Assembly (NCBI RefSeq): GCF_009758415.1
Contig: NZ_WQRF01000001.1
Span: forward strand, 620,001 to 684,000
Length of the DNA stretch: 64,000 nucleotides
Reading direction: 5' to 3'
Source of the DNA: Devosia marina
GTDB lineage: Bacteria > Pseudomonadota > Alphaproteobacteria > Rhizobiales > Devosiaceae
Shown piece after piece: positions 42,749 through 53,331 of the stretch. Under the pieces are notes generated by a model. The model saw only the letters and a list, made by a program, of their open reading frames with translations, ran no database searches and was not told the origin of the DNA. A program made the translations under genes and the position numbers. The stretch's first letter is position 1, and every line of letters begins with the position of its first letter.

Positions 42749-43102
42749 TTAGACGGCGAAACTGGTTCCGCAGCCACAGGAAGCGACGGCGTTGGGGTTC
42801 TTGATCTGGAACGACTGGCCGATCAGGTCGTCAACGAAGTCGATTTCGGCTCCGCCCATGAATTCAAGGCTCAGGGAATCGATCAGCACCGTGGCGTCGC
42901 CCTTTTGCAGAACCAGGTCATCTTCGCCGGGCGTTTCCTGCACCAGATTATATTCGTATTGGAAGCCCGAGCAGCCGCCTCCGGCCACCGAGACGCGCAG
43001 CACCGTGCCAGGCGCTTCCTTGGACAGGATGCGCGACACACGCTTGGCGGCGCGGTCTGAAAGGGTTACGGCAGGGGCATCGGCAAGTGCGGCGTCGGTC
43101 AT
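42749..43102 (-). CDS. erpA: Iron-sulfur cluster insertion protein (ErpA/HesB type)
   Basis: 117 residues of the A-type carrier family. The three cluster-binding cysteines are in GGGCSGFQY near residue 51 and SCGCGTSFAV at the C-terminus. VLIDSLSLEFMGGAEIDF is the family's other conserved block. It delivers [2Fe-2S]/[4Fe-4S] clusters to target proteins. IscA and ErpA cannot be separated with certainty by eye. It is divergent from dgt, with an 87-bp shared promoter region, and lies 58 bp before the serine-hydrolase gene. Confidence 0.88.
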   Translation of the reverse strand: MTDAALADAPAVTLSDRAAKRVSRILSKEAPGTVLRVSVAGGGCSGFQYEYNLVQETPGEDDLVLQKGDATVLIDSLSLEFMGGAEIDFVDDLIGQSFQIKNPNAVASCGCGTSFAV

Positions 43103-43189
43103 GGGAAATCCCGGGTCAGTCGTAATGTCATAACGCTCGTCCTAAGATAGGCGTTCAATGCGCCGTTGCAAAGGCCCGGAAGAGACCAG

Positions 43190-44338
43190 ATGAGAGACAT
43201 CGCATCCTATGCCAGCAAGTCATCCCAGTCCTTGGGGCGGCTTTTCGGCACCGGCGCAAGCCCCACGCGCTCTGAATTCCAGCGCGATCGCGACCGGATT
43301 ATCCATTCGACTGCCTTCCGGCGGCTGCAACACAAGACCCAGGTATTTCTTGCCCATGAAGGTCGCCACTTTCGCAATCGCCTGACCCACACACTGGAAG
43401 TCAGCCAGATTGCGCGCTCTATTGCCCGGGCGTTGCGTCTCGATGAGGACCTGGCGGAAGCCATCGCTCTCAGCCACGATCTGGGCCACACCCCTTTTGG
43501 CCATGCGGGAGAACGGGCGCTCGACCGGGCCATGGAGCCCTTTGGCGGGTTCGATCACAACGTCCAGGCGCTACGCGTCGTTACACGCCTCGAAAACCGT
43601 TATGCCGAGCATGACGGGCTCAATCTGACCTGGGAAACTCTCGAAGGCATCCTCAAGCACAATGGGCCGCTGCCGCATTTGGTGGACCTCGCCGAAATTC
43701 CCGCGCCTGCCGATCTGCGGGTCGCCACCTATGCAAGCCTCGAAGCGCAGGTCGCCGCCATTGCCGACGATATCGCCTATAATGCGCACGACATTGACGA
43801 CGCGCTGCGCGCCAACCTTGTGACCTTACATGATTTCATCGGTGTCCCAATGGCCGGGCCGATCGTTGAGGAAGTGCTGGAGCGTTATCCCGGTATCGCC
43901 GTCAAACGCCAGACCCATGAAGTCCAGCGGAGGATGATCACCCGGGCGGTCGAAAATGTCATCGCCACCGGCTCGGAAAATATTGCCGCAGCCGGAGTCG
44001 ATTCCCCCGAGGATGTGCGGCTGGCGGGGCGGACACTGGTGCAATTCTCTTCAGCAGTGGCGGACGCTGAAAAGGCGCTAAAATCCTTCCTGTTTGCGCG
44101 CGTCTATCGCCATGAGGACGTCATGGTGCCGGTCCGCGAGAGTGAGGCTGTCGTTGAGCGCTTGTTTGCAGCCTACATGTCCGACGCGGACATGCCGGGG
44201 CGCTGGGGTGACGCGGGCAGGGCAGTGCAGGGGGCAGACCGCGCGCGCATTGTCGCCGATTTTATTGCCGGGATGACCGATCCCTATGCCCTTGATGAAC
44301 ACCAGCGTCTGTTTGACGCTCGACCGGATTTCCGTTAA
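43190..44338 (+). CDS. dgt: dGTP triphosphohydrolase-like protein
   Basis: 382 residues with an HD domain. The signature residues are in RNRLTHTLEVSQIARSIA (His) and AIALSHDLGHTPFGHAGE (His-Asp) near residues 65-110. DEGLNLTWETLEGILKHN-like (HDGLNLTWETLEGILKHN) and IADDIAYNAHDIDDAL further match the type 2 dGTPase family, which hydrolyses dGTP to deoxyguanosine and tripolyphosphate. The start MRDIASYA at 43190 follows GGAAGAGA. ArgS follows 89 bp later, the usual alphaproteobacterial order (erpA-dgt-argS). Confidence 0.92.
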   Translation: MRDIASYASKSSQSLGRLFGTGASPTRSEFQRDRDRIIHSTAFRRLQHKTQVFLAHEGRHFRNRLTHTLEVSQIARSIARALRLDEDLAEAIALSHDLGHTPFGHAGERALDRAMEPFGGFDHNVQALRVVTRLENRYAEHDGLNLTWETLEGILKHNGPLPHLVDLAEIPAPADLRVATYASLEAQVAAIADDIAYNAHDIDDALRANLVTLHDFIGVPMAGPIVEEVLERYPGIAVKRQTHEVQRRMITRAVENVIATGSENIAAAGVDSPEDVRLAGRTLVQFSSAVADAEKALKSFLFARVYRHEDVMVPVRESEAVVERLFAAYMSDADMPGRWGDAGRAVQGADRARIVADFIAGMTDPYALDEHQRLFDARPDFR

Positions 44339-44427
44339 CCCCGGCGCCACAGGAGCGTTACCCGCAAAAAGTGTTTCCACTTTACATTGGGGGAACGTGA
44401 CCAGGACAGTCTCCCCACAGGTTTGAC

Positions 44428-46173
44428 ATGGACATTTTTGCCCTCTTCACTACCCGGGTCATCGAGGCCCTGCGTGCCGACTATCCCCAGCTCGAGGACG
44501 AGTTGCTTGCGCGCGTGGTCGTGGAGCCGCCGCGCGATCCCGCCCATGGTGACCTGTCGACCAATGCCGCAATGGTCGTGGCCAAGCCGCTGGGCAAGAA
44601 CCCGCGCGAAGTGGCTTCCGGACTGGTGGAGCGCTTCAAATCGGCGCCAGACGTGACTTCGGTGGACGTTGCGGGCCCCGGTTTCATCAATTTCCGGCTT
44701 GCAGATTCAATCTGGCATCAGGTGCTCCAGGCCGTCGGCGCACAGGGCGAGAATTTCGGCCGTTCCGATCTGGGCAAGGGTGAACGGGTCAATGTTGAAT
44801 TTGTTTCGGCAAACCCCACCGGCCCGATGCATGTCGGTCACACTCGTGGCGCCGTATTCGGCGATGCCTTGGCGTCCCTGATGGCCTGGTCGGGCTATGA
44901 TGTCACCCGGGAATACTACATCAATGACACCGGTGGGCAGACCATCATCCTTGGCCAGTCGGCCATGCTGCGCTATCGCGAGGCTCTTGGGGAAACCATC
45001 GAGATTCCGCCCGGCTTTTATCCGGGCGACTATCTGGTGCCTGTCGGCAAGGCGCTGGCCTCCGAATACGGCAAGTCTTTGCTGGATATGCCCGAGCACG
45101 AGGCCGTTCTGATCGCGCGCGAAGCGGCCCTTGCCGCCATGATGGACTTGGTGAAGGCCGACCTCGCACAGCTCAACATCCATCACGAAGTGTTCTTTTC
45201 TGAGCGCACCCTGCACGGTCAGGGCGGCGACATCCAGACCACGTTGGACTGGTTGCGTGAAGAAGGCATGGTCTATGAAGGGCGCCTTGAGCCCCCCAAG
45301 GGAAAGACGCCCGAGGAATGGGAAGATCGCGAACAGACCTTGTTCCGCGCCACCGACTATGGCGACGATACTGATCGCGCCCTGATTAAGTCCGACGGCT
45401 CCTACACTTATTTCGCTGCTGACATCGCCTATCACCGCAACAAATATCTGCGCGGCTTCAAGCACATGATCAATGTGCTCGGCGCCGACCACTCAGGCTA
45501 CGTCAAACGCCTACAGGCCGCAGTCAAAGCCGTGTCCAAAGGCGAAGCCGATATTGACGTGCGCATCTGCCAATTGGTCCGGCTGCTCAAGAATGGCGAG
45601 CCATTCAAGATGTCCAAGCGCTCCGGCGACCTGGTCACGCTGGCCGACGTTGTCGATGAAGTCGGCGCCGATGCGACCCGCTTCATGCTGCTGTTCCGGC
45701 GCAATGACGCGTCCATGGATTTCGATTTCGCCCTGGTCAAGGAACAGACGCGCGACAATCCGGTCTTTTATGTCCAATACGCCCATGCGCGCGCCTGCTC
45801 GATCTTCCGAACAGCAGAACGAGACATGCCCGAGCTCGACGTTTCGCCTATTGCCCTCGCTGGCGCGGAGCTGGAACTGCTTGGCAGCGCTGCAGATATC
45901 GAGCTGATTCGGCTGCTGGGCGCCTGGCCCCGCACCGTGGCCGCGGCCACGATTGCCCATGAGCCGCACCGGATTGCCTTCTATGTTCACGAGCTTGCCG
46001 GGGCCTTGCATGGCTTCTGGGCCAAGGGCAAGGATGATCCGCAGTTACGATTTGTTAACCCTTCGAGCCCGAAGTTGACCCTAGCGCGACTCGCACTCGT
46101 CGACGCCGTTCGCCAGGTAATCCGCAACGGCTTAGGGATTTTGGGGGTCTCTGCACCCGAAGAGCTTTCATAA
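44428..46173 (+). CDS. argS: Arginyl-tRNA synthetase
   Basis: 581 residues. The N-terminal Add-1 domain covers residues 1-115. The HIGH motif is ANPTGPMHVGHTRGAVFGD near 130; a KMSK motif occurs as PFKMSKRSGDLVTLADVV near 395. The C-terminal DALR anticodon-binding domain contains NPVFYVQYAHARACSI, characteristic of ArgRS. It charges tRNA-Arg. It is followed by the SPOR-domain gene as in most Rhizobiales. Confidence 0.97.
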   Translation: MDIFALFTTRVIEALRADYPQLEDELLARVVVEPPRDPAHGDLSTNAAMVVAKPLGKNPREVASGLVERFKSAPDVTSVDVAGPGFINFRLADSIWHQVLQAVGAQGENFGRSDLGKGERVNVEFVSANPTGPMHVGHTRGAVFGDALASLMAWSGYDVTREYYINDTGGQTIILGQSAMLRYREALGETIEIPPGFYPGDYLVPVGKALASEYGKSLLDMPEHEAVLIAREAALAAMMDLVKADLAQLNIHHEVFFSERTLHGQGGDIQTTLDWLREEGMVYEGRLEPPKGKTPEEWEDREQTLFRATDYGDDTDRALIKSDGSYTYFAADIAYHRNKYLRGFKHMINVLGADHSGYVKRLQAAVKAVSKGEADIDVRICQLVRLLKNGEPFKMSKRSGDLVTLADVVDEVGADATRFMLLFRRNDASMDFDFALVKEQTRDNPVFYVQYAHARACSIFRTAERDMPELDVSPIALAGAELELLGSAADIELIRLLGAWPRTVAAATIAHEPHRIAFYVHELAGALHGFWAKGKDDPQLRFVNPSSPKLTLARLALVDAVRQVIRNGLGILGVSAPEELS

Positions 46174-46246
46174 TTCGGGCGCATTGGTGTGAAAATACGC
46201 GGCAAAATCCTTGACAGGACATTCCGCATTCTAGGGGCGCTGCCAA

Positions 46247-48301
46247 ATGACGTCAGCGAAACCGCAATCGATGGCCGCACAGACTGAAGCACCCGACGAT
46301 CTCATTGCCGAGCTGGCACGCCTGATGGCCGATGAGGCGCGTGGCGACCAGCCGCAAGCCAAGGAACAGCCATCGACCGTGCGCATTCCCGGGGAGCCCC
46401 GGGCAGAGCCCGCGCCCCGTTCCGATCTGTCTCCCAGCGCCACAGGCCAGGCGCCCCGGCCCGCTCCGACACCAGTGCGCATACCCGGCGCTGACACGAC
46501 ACCCGCCACGCCGAAAGCCGAGCCGTTCTCGTTCGATGTCGGCCTCAGTGCGGGGCAGGGCAGTACTGCCACCAGCCCAGCGCCCGCCGTCACCCACGCG
46601 CCGCAGCAGGCGGACGACACCACCACCGAGCCGGCCGGAGCAAATCTGGCGCCACTCGACCAGGACAGCCTGGCTGATCTGATCGCGGCTGAACTCGCAA
46701 CAGACCTCTCGGCCCCGGAGCCGATCGCAGCGCCAGCTGCGCCTGAAGCAAAACCCGAGCCGCCCCCCCGTAGCGACGACAATTTCGGCATGCCCCCCAT
46801 ATTCGGCCTTGGCGACGGCTCGGCCAGGCCGCCGGCCCCGACGCAGGCCGTCGAACGGCAGCAGCCTGCAGTGTCCGCATCACCGGAACCGGTTCAACCC
46901 AAAAAGGCCGACGAGCCTGTCGACCCGCTCGATGAGATCGAGCGTCTGGTCGGCCCGGCCGTTCGTATGGCGCCGCCTGCAGCCGCTCCGGCAAGCCCCG
47001 CCCTGCGCAGCCTCGCGACCCCGACAGTCGCCACACCGGCAGCTGCCAAGGCCGTCGAAGCAAAGTCCGTGGCGCCAAAGCCCGCCGAGTCGGCGCCGCC
47101 AATCCGTACCGATGATATGAGTTCGGTGGACGAAGCCATCCTGGCCGCCGCCGCCGCCACCGGTGCTCATGTGGAATGGGTCAACGGCAATGGCCGCGGC
47201 GATCCCGATGCCACCGCGAACGAAACCGAAGCCCTGGCCGAGCCGCAGCGTGAGCCGCGCCGCATCAACCGCGCCGTGGTCGGACCTCTGGTGGCAGTCG
47301 GCCTGCTGGCCGTTGCCGGATTTGGTCTGTATTGGGTCCTGGGGCAGGGCGGAACCACGACCGGGCCGGCACCATTGCTGGTCGCTGATACCACCCCTAC
47401 CAAGGAAGTTCCGCAGGTAGAGGAAACGACAGAAGCGCCACAATCTGTGGTGTTCAACGAGATTTCCGGTGCCAATACCGGCGATGACGAGCAATTGGTT
47501 TCGCGTGACCAGGCGGATACCGAGGCGGTCGTTGCCGCCAACAGCGCCCCCACTAGCGTCGGCGTGCTCGACGATTCCGGGGCAACCACGGTCGATCCCA
47601 ATCAGGACGGTCTTGTCAATCGCAAGGTGCGCACTGTCACCGTGCGGCCCGACGGCACCATTGTCAGCGGTGATGACAGCCTGGCCGGTTCGGCTATCCT
47701 GCCGGTCGACCGCCCTGATGTCCCCGAGGTGCCGGGCGCCGATTTCTCGACCCCCGATCTGATCGCCAGCGCGCAGACCGAAACGCCCACGCCTGCTGCC
47801 GCCACAGAGACGGCGCCGGAAACGCCGGTGCCGGCGGCAAGCTTTGCTGAACCTGGTTCGGACATTGCCGTCGTCGACGCCACCGGAACTGCCGTTCCCG
47901 GCAGCACGGTTCGCGTACCGATGGAGCGTCCGTCCGATTTCGCCGCCCTGGCATCGGCAGCTATTGCTGCCGCAAATGCAGCCCCTGCGCCGGTCGCGTC
48001 TGAACCCGTGGCGACACCGCCTGCCCAGCAACAGGCGGCCGCAACCGCTTCCGGCGGATCGGCTTCGGCCTATGTGCAATTGGCCTCACAGCGCAGCGAA
48101 GAGGCCGCCCGCCAGTCTGCGCAGGCTATCGCCACCCGCTACGGGGTGCTGTTCGGTGGCGCGAGCCTGGAGATCCAGCGCGTCGATCTGGGGGAACGCG
48201 GCATCTACTTCCGCGTCCTGGTGCCCGCCAATTCCCGCGAAAGTGCAGCCAATATCTGCACCAACGTAAAAGCTGCCGGCGGCGACTGCATCTTGCTCTG
48301 A
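46247..48301 (+). CDS. Large SPOR-domain membrane protein
   Basis: 684 residues. A long Pro/Ala/Glu-rich cytoplasmic part (1-335) precedes a single membrane segment (VVGPLVAVGLLAVAGFGLYW, about 345-366) and another Pro/Thr/Ala-rich periplasmic linker. The last 75 residues are a SPOR domain, opening SAYVQLASQRSEEAARQSAQ and containing YGVLFGGASLEIQRV and YFRVLVPANSR. SPOR domains bind septal peptidoglycan lacking stem peptides, so this is probably a cell-division protein. The start codon ATG lies after a weak ribosome site. The next gene is scpA. Confidence 0.9.
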   Translation: MTSAKPQSMAAQTEAPDDLIAELARLMADEARGDQPQAKEQPSTVRIPGEPRAEPAPRSDLSPSATGQAPRPAPTPVRIPGADTTPATPKAEPFSFDVGLSAGQGSTATSPAPAVTHAPQQADDTTTEPAGANLAPLDQDSLADLIAAELATDLSAPEPIAAPAAPEAKPEPPPRSDDNFGMPPIFGLGDGSARPPAPTQAVERQQPAVSASPEPVQPKKADEPVDPLDEIERLVGPAVRMAPPAAAPASPALRSLATPTVATPAAAKAVEAKSVAPKPAESAPPIRTDDMSSVDEAILAAAAATGAHVEWVNGNGRGDPDATANETEALAEPQREPRRINRAVVGPLVAVGLLAVAGFGLYWVLGQGGTTTGPAPLLVADTTPTKEVPQVEETTEAPQSVVFNEISGANTGDDEQLVSRDQADTEAVVAANSAPTSVGVLDDSGATTVDPNQDGLVNRKVRTVTVRPDGTIVSGDDSLAGSAILPVDRPDVPEVPGADFSTPDLIASAQTETPTPAAATETAPETPVPAASFAEPGSDIAVVDATGTAVPGSTVRVPMERPSDFAALASAAIAAANAAPAPVASEPVATPPAQQQAAATASGGSASAYVQLASQRSEEAARQSAQAIATRYGVLFGGASLEIQRVDLGERGIYFRVLVPANSRESAANICTNVKAAGGDCILL

Positions 48302-48379
48302 CGCCGGAATGGCCTTGCTTGACGCGTGCCGCGCCAGCGGACAAGGATGACGCATGATCGCCATCCTGATCGACAGCCC

Positions 48380-49171
48380 ATGACACAGGCAGAAACCAAC
48401 TGGTTCGACCCACCGGCGCCTCCGGCCGTCGAAGACGTTTTGCGTGTTGATGTGGGAGGCTATGAAGGGCCGCTGGATCTGCTTCTCGATCTGGCCAGGC
48501 GTCAGAAGGTCGACCTCTCCGGCATTTCCATCCTGGCGCTTGCCGAGCAATATCTCAGCTTCATCGACAAGGTGCGCGTGCGTCGCATCGAGGTCGCCGC
48601 CGACTATCTCGTCATGGCGGCTTGGCTGGCCTATCTCAAGAGCCGCCTGATGGTGCCCCAGGCAGCCGGAGACGACGAGCCGAGCGGCGAAATGCTCGCC
48701 GCCATGCTGCAGTTCCGGCTCAAGCGCCTGGAAGCCATGCGCACGGCGGCCAACAGATTGATGAACAGGCCGCGCCTCGGCTTCCAGATCTACCCGCGCG
48801 GCGCGCCCGAGCCCATGGAAATTGCCCGGCATTCGATTTGGGAAGCGAGCCTTTACGATCTGCTCAAGGCCTATTCGAGCCAGCGCGAACGCGGCATCGC
48901 CACAGATTATGCCCCGCTCCTGCGCACCGTGTGGTCCTTGCAGGACGCGCGCGACATTCTCCAGCGGCTGATTGGCGAAAGCCAGGAGTGGATATCGCTC
49001 GACGCCTACCTGGTCGATTATCTGGCGACGCCCGGCGAGCGGGCCACCATTCGCGCGTCTTCTTTCGCGTCCAGCCTGGAACTGGTCCGGCAGGGGCAGA
49101 TCGACATCCGTCAGACCGAAACCTTCGGCCCCTTGTTCATGCGCCGCCGGCGGAGTGAATCCAGTGAGTGA
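48380..49171 (+). CDS. scpA: Segregation and condensation protein A
   Basis: 263 residues. The kleisin N-terminal motif VGGYEGPLDLLLDLARRQKV, then DLSGISILALAEQYLSFID and YLVMAAWLAYLKSRLMVP are diagnostic. It bridges the SMC heads with ScpB in chromosome condensation. The start at 48380 (MTQAETNW) is preferred over an in-frame ATG 18 codons upstream, which lacks similarity. The stop overlaps the scpB start by 8 bp. The nagZ gene that usually sits between the SPOR gene and scpA in rhizobia is absent. Confidence 0.93.
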   Translation: MTQAETNWFDPPAPPAVEDVLRVDVGGYEGPLDLLLDLARRQKVDLSGISILALAEQYLSFIDKVRVRRIEVAADYLVMAAWLAYLKSRLMVPQAAGDDEPSGEMLAAMLQFRLKRLEAMRTAANRLMNRPRLGFQIYPRGAPEPMEIARHSIWEASLYDLLKAYSSQRERGIATDYAPLLRTVWSLQDARDILQRLIGESQEWISLDAYLVDYLATPGERATIRASSFASSLELVRQGQIDIRQTETFGPLFMRRRRSESSE

Positions 49172-49835
49172 GCAACAGGCTGGTGAACAGTCCGGCGAAG
49201 TCTTGCGCCGCCATCTGCGTATTCTTGAGGCCCTGCTTTTCGCGTCGGACGTGCCTTTGCGCCCCTCCGACCTTGCGCCTTATCTGGGTGAAGGGGTCGA
49301 CATACCGGGACTGCTCCTGCGGCTGCAGGAAGTCTATGCCGAGCGTGGCGTCAACCTTGTCCGGCGCGGCGAAGGCTGGGCATTTCGCACTGCCGAGGAC
49401 CTTGGGTTCCTGCTCAGGCGCGAAGAACATGAGACCCGCCCGCTGTCGCGCGCAGCGCTCGAAACGCTCTCCATCATCGCCTACCACCAACCCGCGACCC
49501 GGGCCGAAATCGAGGAGGTGCGCGGCGTCGCCACCGGCAAGGGCACGCTCGATCTCTTGATGGAGGCCGGCTGGGTCCGCATGCGCGGCCGACGCCGTAC
49601 GCCGGGTCGGCCAGTCACCTACGGCACCACTGATGCCTTCCTCGATCACTTTGGTCTGGAACGCCTGTCCGACCTGCCCGGACTGGACGAACTCAAGGGT
49701 GCGGGCCTCCTGTCGGGTCGCCTGCCGGCTGATATGCAGATTCCGCTGCCGCTCGACGGCGCCCTGCGCGACGACGAAGATCCGCTCGATCCTGCCGATC
49801 TGGGCGATCTGGAGCCAGAAGATGAGGAAACGTGA
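49164..49835 (+). CDS. scpB: Segregation and condensation protein B
   Basis: 223 residues with a GTG start. The paired winged-helix domains are seen in HLRILEALLFASDVPLRPSD, LIRRGEGWAFRTA-like (LVRRGEGWAFRTAEDL) and the core ALETLSIIAYHQPATRAEIE. GRRRTPGRPVTYGTTDAFLD is the conserved end of the second domain. It binds ScpA in the SMC condensin complex. GGAG lies 8 bases before the chosen GTG. Overlap with scpA indicates translational coupling. Confidence 0.93.
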   Translation: MSEQQAGEQSGEVLRRHLRILEALLFASDVPLRPSDLAPYLGEGVDIPGLLLRLQEVYAERGVNLVRRGEGWAFRTAEDLGFLLRREEHETRPLSRAALETLSIIAYHQPATRAEIEEVRGVATGKGTLDLLMEAGWVRMRGRRRTPGRPVTYGTTDAFLDHFGLERLSDLPGLDELKGAGLLSGRLPADMQIPLPLDGALRDDEDPLDPADLGDLEPEDEET

Positions 49836-49955
49836 CCGTGAATCGGGTTTTCCCGAGGGTGAAAAGGAACACGTTCTTGTGTTCAGGTGCATTTGAACCT
49901 ATTTCTCGGTCTATCTATCGCGTGTAACGCGTAACAGAGTTCTAGGGAGACCATT

Positions 49956-50174
49956 ATGCACGCGCCGTCTATTTGGGGCATTCTCGTTGTTGCCGTCGTC
50001 GTTATCCTGCTGTTCGGCCGCGGGAAGATTTCCGGCATGATGGGTGAGGTTGCCTCCGGCATTAAAGCCTTTCAGAAGGGTATGAAGGACGACGACAAAC
50101 CTGCCGAGCGTCTACATGCAGATGCGCCGAGCACCGTCGATGCCAAGGAAGTGGACAAGAGCAAGGACGCCTGA
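49956..50174 (+). CDS. tatA: Twin-arginine translocase subunit TatA
   Basis: 72 residues. A short N-terminal membrane segment ([20 protein letters not shown], residues 4-23) ends in the FGRGK hinge, followed by an amphipathic helix ([20 protein letters not shown]) and a polar tail. TatA forms the pore-like assembly for export of folded proteins. The ATG follows TAGGGAGA. First gene of tatABC. Confidence 0.95.
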   Translation: MHAPSIWGILVVAVVVILLFGRGKISGMMGEVASGIKAFQKGMKDDDKPAERLHADAPSTVDAKEVDKSKDA

Positions 50175-50235
50175 GCGGCACCACCTTGAACCATTTCACG
50201 AGAGGCGGCCTGGCCGTCGTCCGGAGACTGAATAA

Positions 50236-51051
50236 ATGCTCGGCCTAGGCTGGACAGAGATGCTGGTGATCGGCGTGTTTGCGCTGATCTTTATCGGCCC
50301 CAAAGACCTGCCCGTTGTCATGGGCAGGATTGGCAAGGTGATTGGTCAGGTCCAGCGCATGGGACGCGAGTTCCAGCGCGAGATCAACAGGACCACGGGG
50401 CTTGATGAGGTGCGCAATCTGCGGACCTCGATTACCTCGCCGCTCAAGAAAACTGCCGACGAGATTCGCAAGGATTTCAACAGCATGGGCAAGGACGGTC
50501 AGGAGAGCCCCAGTGGCGCCTTGAAGCCGACCGATCCCAGGCAGGAGAGCGTGGTCGAGGCCATCCAGCAACAGGCCGGTATGGCACCTGCCAAGAAGTC
50601 TGCGGACGAAATGGCTGCAGAGTACGGCTTTACGACCAACAAGCCCGAACCGGTGAAGGCGCCGGCGCGGACATCCAGGGCGGCGGACAGCACAGCGACC
50701 GCGGCAAAGCCAGCCGCGGCCAAGTCTGCCACTGCCAAGTCTGCCACTGCCAAGTCTGCCACTGCCAAGTCTGCTAGTGCCAAGTCTGCTAGTGCCAAGT
50801 CTGGCACGGCGAAAGCCGCATCCGGAAAGTCACCAGCATCCAGGTCGGCCCGCAAACCGTCCGCAAAGGCTCAGGCTGCTGATACGCCTACCACCGAAAC
50901 GGCAAAACCCATTAAGGCGCGCCCCGCGCGCAGCGCAACTGCGAAGCCCGCGCGCAAGGCGACAGTCAAGACCGCTGAGCCGGCCAAAAAACCGGCCAAG
51001 CCTCGCACCCCGCGCAAGAAGACTGCCGAAACGGCCGGAAAGACAGAATAA
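50236..51051 (+). CDS. tatB: Twin-arginine translocase subunit TatB
   Basis: 271 residues. The N-terminus MLGLGWTEMLVIGVFALIFI with GPKDLP is the TatB membrane segment and hinge, followed by a longer amphipathic helix. The C-terminal half is a Lys/Ala/Pro/Ser-rich, highly basic disordered tail with a run of five-residue repeats (AKSAT/AKSAS). TatB with TatC recognises twin-arginine signal peptides. The stop is directly adjacent to the tatC start (no gap). Confidence 0.95.
   Translation: MLGLGWTEMLVIGVFALIFIGPKDLPVVMGRIGKVIGQVQRMGREFQREINRTTGLDEVRNLRTSITSPLKKTADEIRKDFNSMGKDGQESPSGALKPTDPRQESVVEAIQQQAGMAPAKKSADEMAAEYGFTTNKPEPVKAPARTSRAADSTATAAKPAAAKSATAKSATAKSATAKSASAKSASAKSGTAKAASGKSPASRSARKPSAKAQAADTPTTETAKPIKARPARSATAKPARKATVKTAEPAKKPAKPRTPRKKTAETAGKTE
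50719..50808 (+). repeat. 15-bp tandem repeat inside tatB
   Basis: Six consecutive 15-bp units of GCCAAGTCTGCCACT and close variants (50719-50808). The first three are identical, the next two share a different 3' end and the last has diverged. Each unit encodes five residues (AKSAT, AKSAS or AKSGT). Unit number is likely to vary between strains by slippage, without affecting the reading frame. Confidence 0.9.
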
Positions 51052-51885
51052 ATGGCCGATACGCAGCCCAAGATCGATGACAAGAGCAAGCCCGAGATTG
51101 CTGACGAGCTCGCCGGCAGCGAAGCGCCACTGCTCGAGCACCTGACCGAACTGCGCAAGCGCCTGATCCGCAGCGCCATCGCAGTGGTGGCCTTGATGAT
51201 GGTGTGCTTCATTTTCGCAGGTCAGATATTTGACGTTCTGCTGAACCCATACCGCTCCATATATCCCAACCCGGGCGATATGGAGTTGATCTATACTGCC
51301 CCGCAGGAATTTTTCTTCACCCAGCTAAACCTCTCGCTTTTTGGCGCTGTCTTCCTGGGTTTTCCCTATGTGGCTACCCAGATATACGGCTTTGTGGCGC
51401 CGGGGCTATACAAGCACGAGCGCAAGGCACTTATCCCGTACCTTGTCGCCACACCGGTGTTTTTCCTGCTTGGCGCATCCATGGTCTACTTCGTCGTGCT
51501 GCCGCTTGCGCTTGGCTTTTTTGCTGGTATGCAGACCGACGAAATCAAGTTGCTCGCCAGGGTCTCTGAATATCTTGGCCTCGCCACTACGCTCATCCTG
51601 GCCTTCGGCATCTGTTTCCAGTTGCCCGTCGTGTTGACGCTGCTGGCGCAGATCGATCTGGTCAATGTGAATATGCTTCGCAAGGGGCGCCGTTACGCGA
51701 TCGTGGGCATTCTGGCCCTGGCCGCCCTCGTGTCTCCGCCTGATCCGATCTCGCAGATCGGTCTTGCCATGCCGATGTATGCTCTCTACGAACTCGCTAT
51801 CCTGTCGGTCCGCTACGTGCAGAAGCGCCGCGAGGCGGCTTTGGCCGCACAGGATGCGGAGCTGTCTGGCTCATCCTCCGACTAG
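51052..51885 (+). CDS. tatC: Twin-arginine translocase subunit TatC
   Basis: 277 residues with six predicted membrane helices. Conserved LLEHLTELRKRLIRS at the N-terminus, YTAPQEFFFTQLNLSLFGAV and FGICFQLPVVLTLLAQIDLV are TatC hallmarks, and EHLxELRxR is part of the signal-peptide recognition site. It is the receptor of the Tat translocase. Begins immediately after the tatB stop. A 6-bp hairpin (51886-51908) lies between it and serS. Confidence 0.96.
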   Translation: MADTQPKIDDKSKPEIADELAGSEAPLLEHLTELRKRLIRSAIAVVALMMVCFIFAGQIFDVLLNPYRSIYPNPGDMELIYTAPQEFFFTQLNLSLFGAVFLGFPYVATQIYGFVAPGLYKHERKALIPYLVATPVFFLLGASMVYFVVLPLALGFFAGMQTDEIKLLARVSEYLGLATTLILAFGICFQLPVVLTLLAQIDLVNVNMLRKGRRYAIVGILALAALVSPPDPISQIGLAMPMYALYELAILSVRYVQKRREAALAAQDAELSGSSSD

Positions 51886-52002
51886 CTGCGCTCGATTTCG
51901 GGCGCAGTTATTCTGTGCCCGAAGCGCTCGCAGGCGTGTTCCGGGCTCGTCACCCAAGGCCTGCGCTAGCGATGAAGAGGCGGGCAGGGCCCGTAGCAAG
52001 CA

Positions 52003-53331
<1,329 letters not shown>

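Noticed and set aside
50719..50808. Possible CRISPR-like repeat
   Set aside because: Contiguous 15-bp units without spacers, in frame inside tatB; an ordinary coding tandem repeat.
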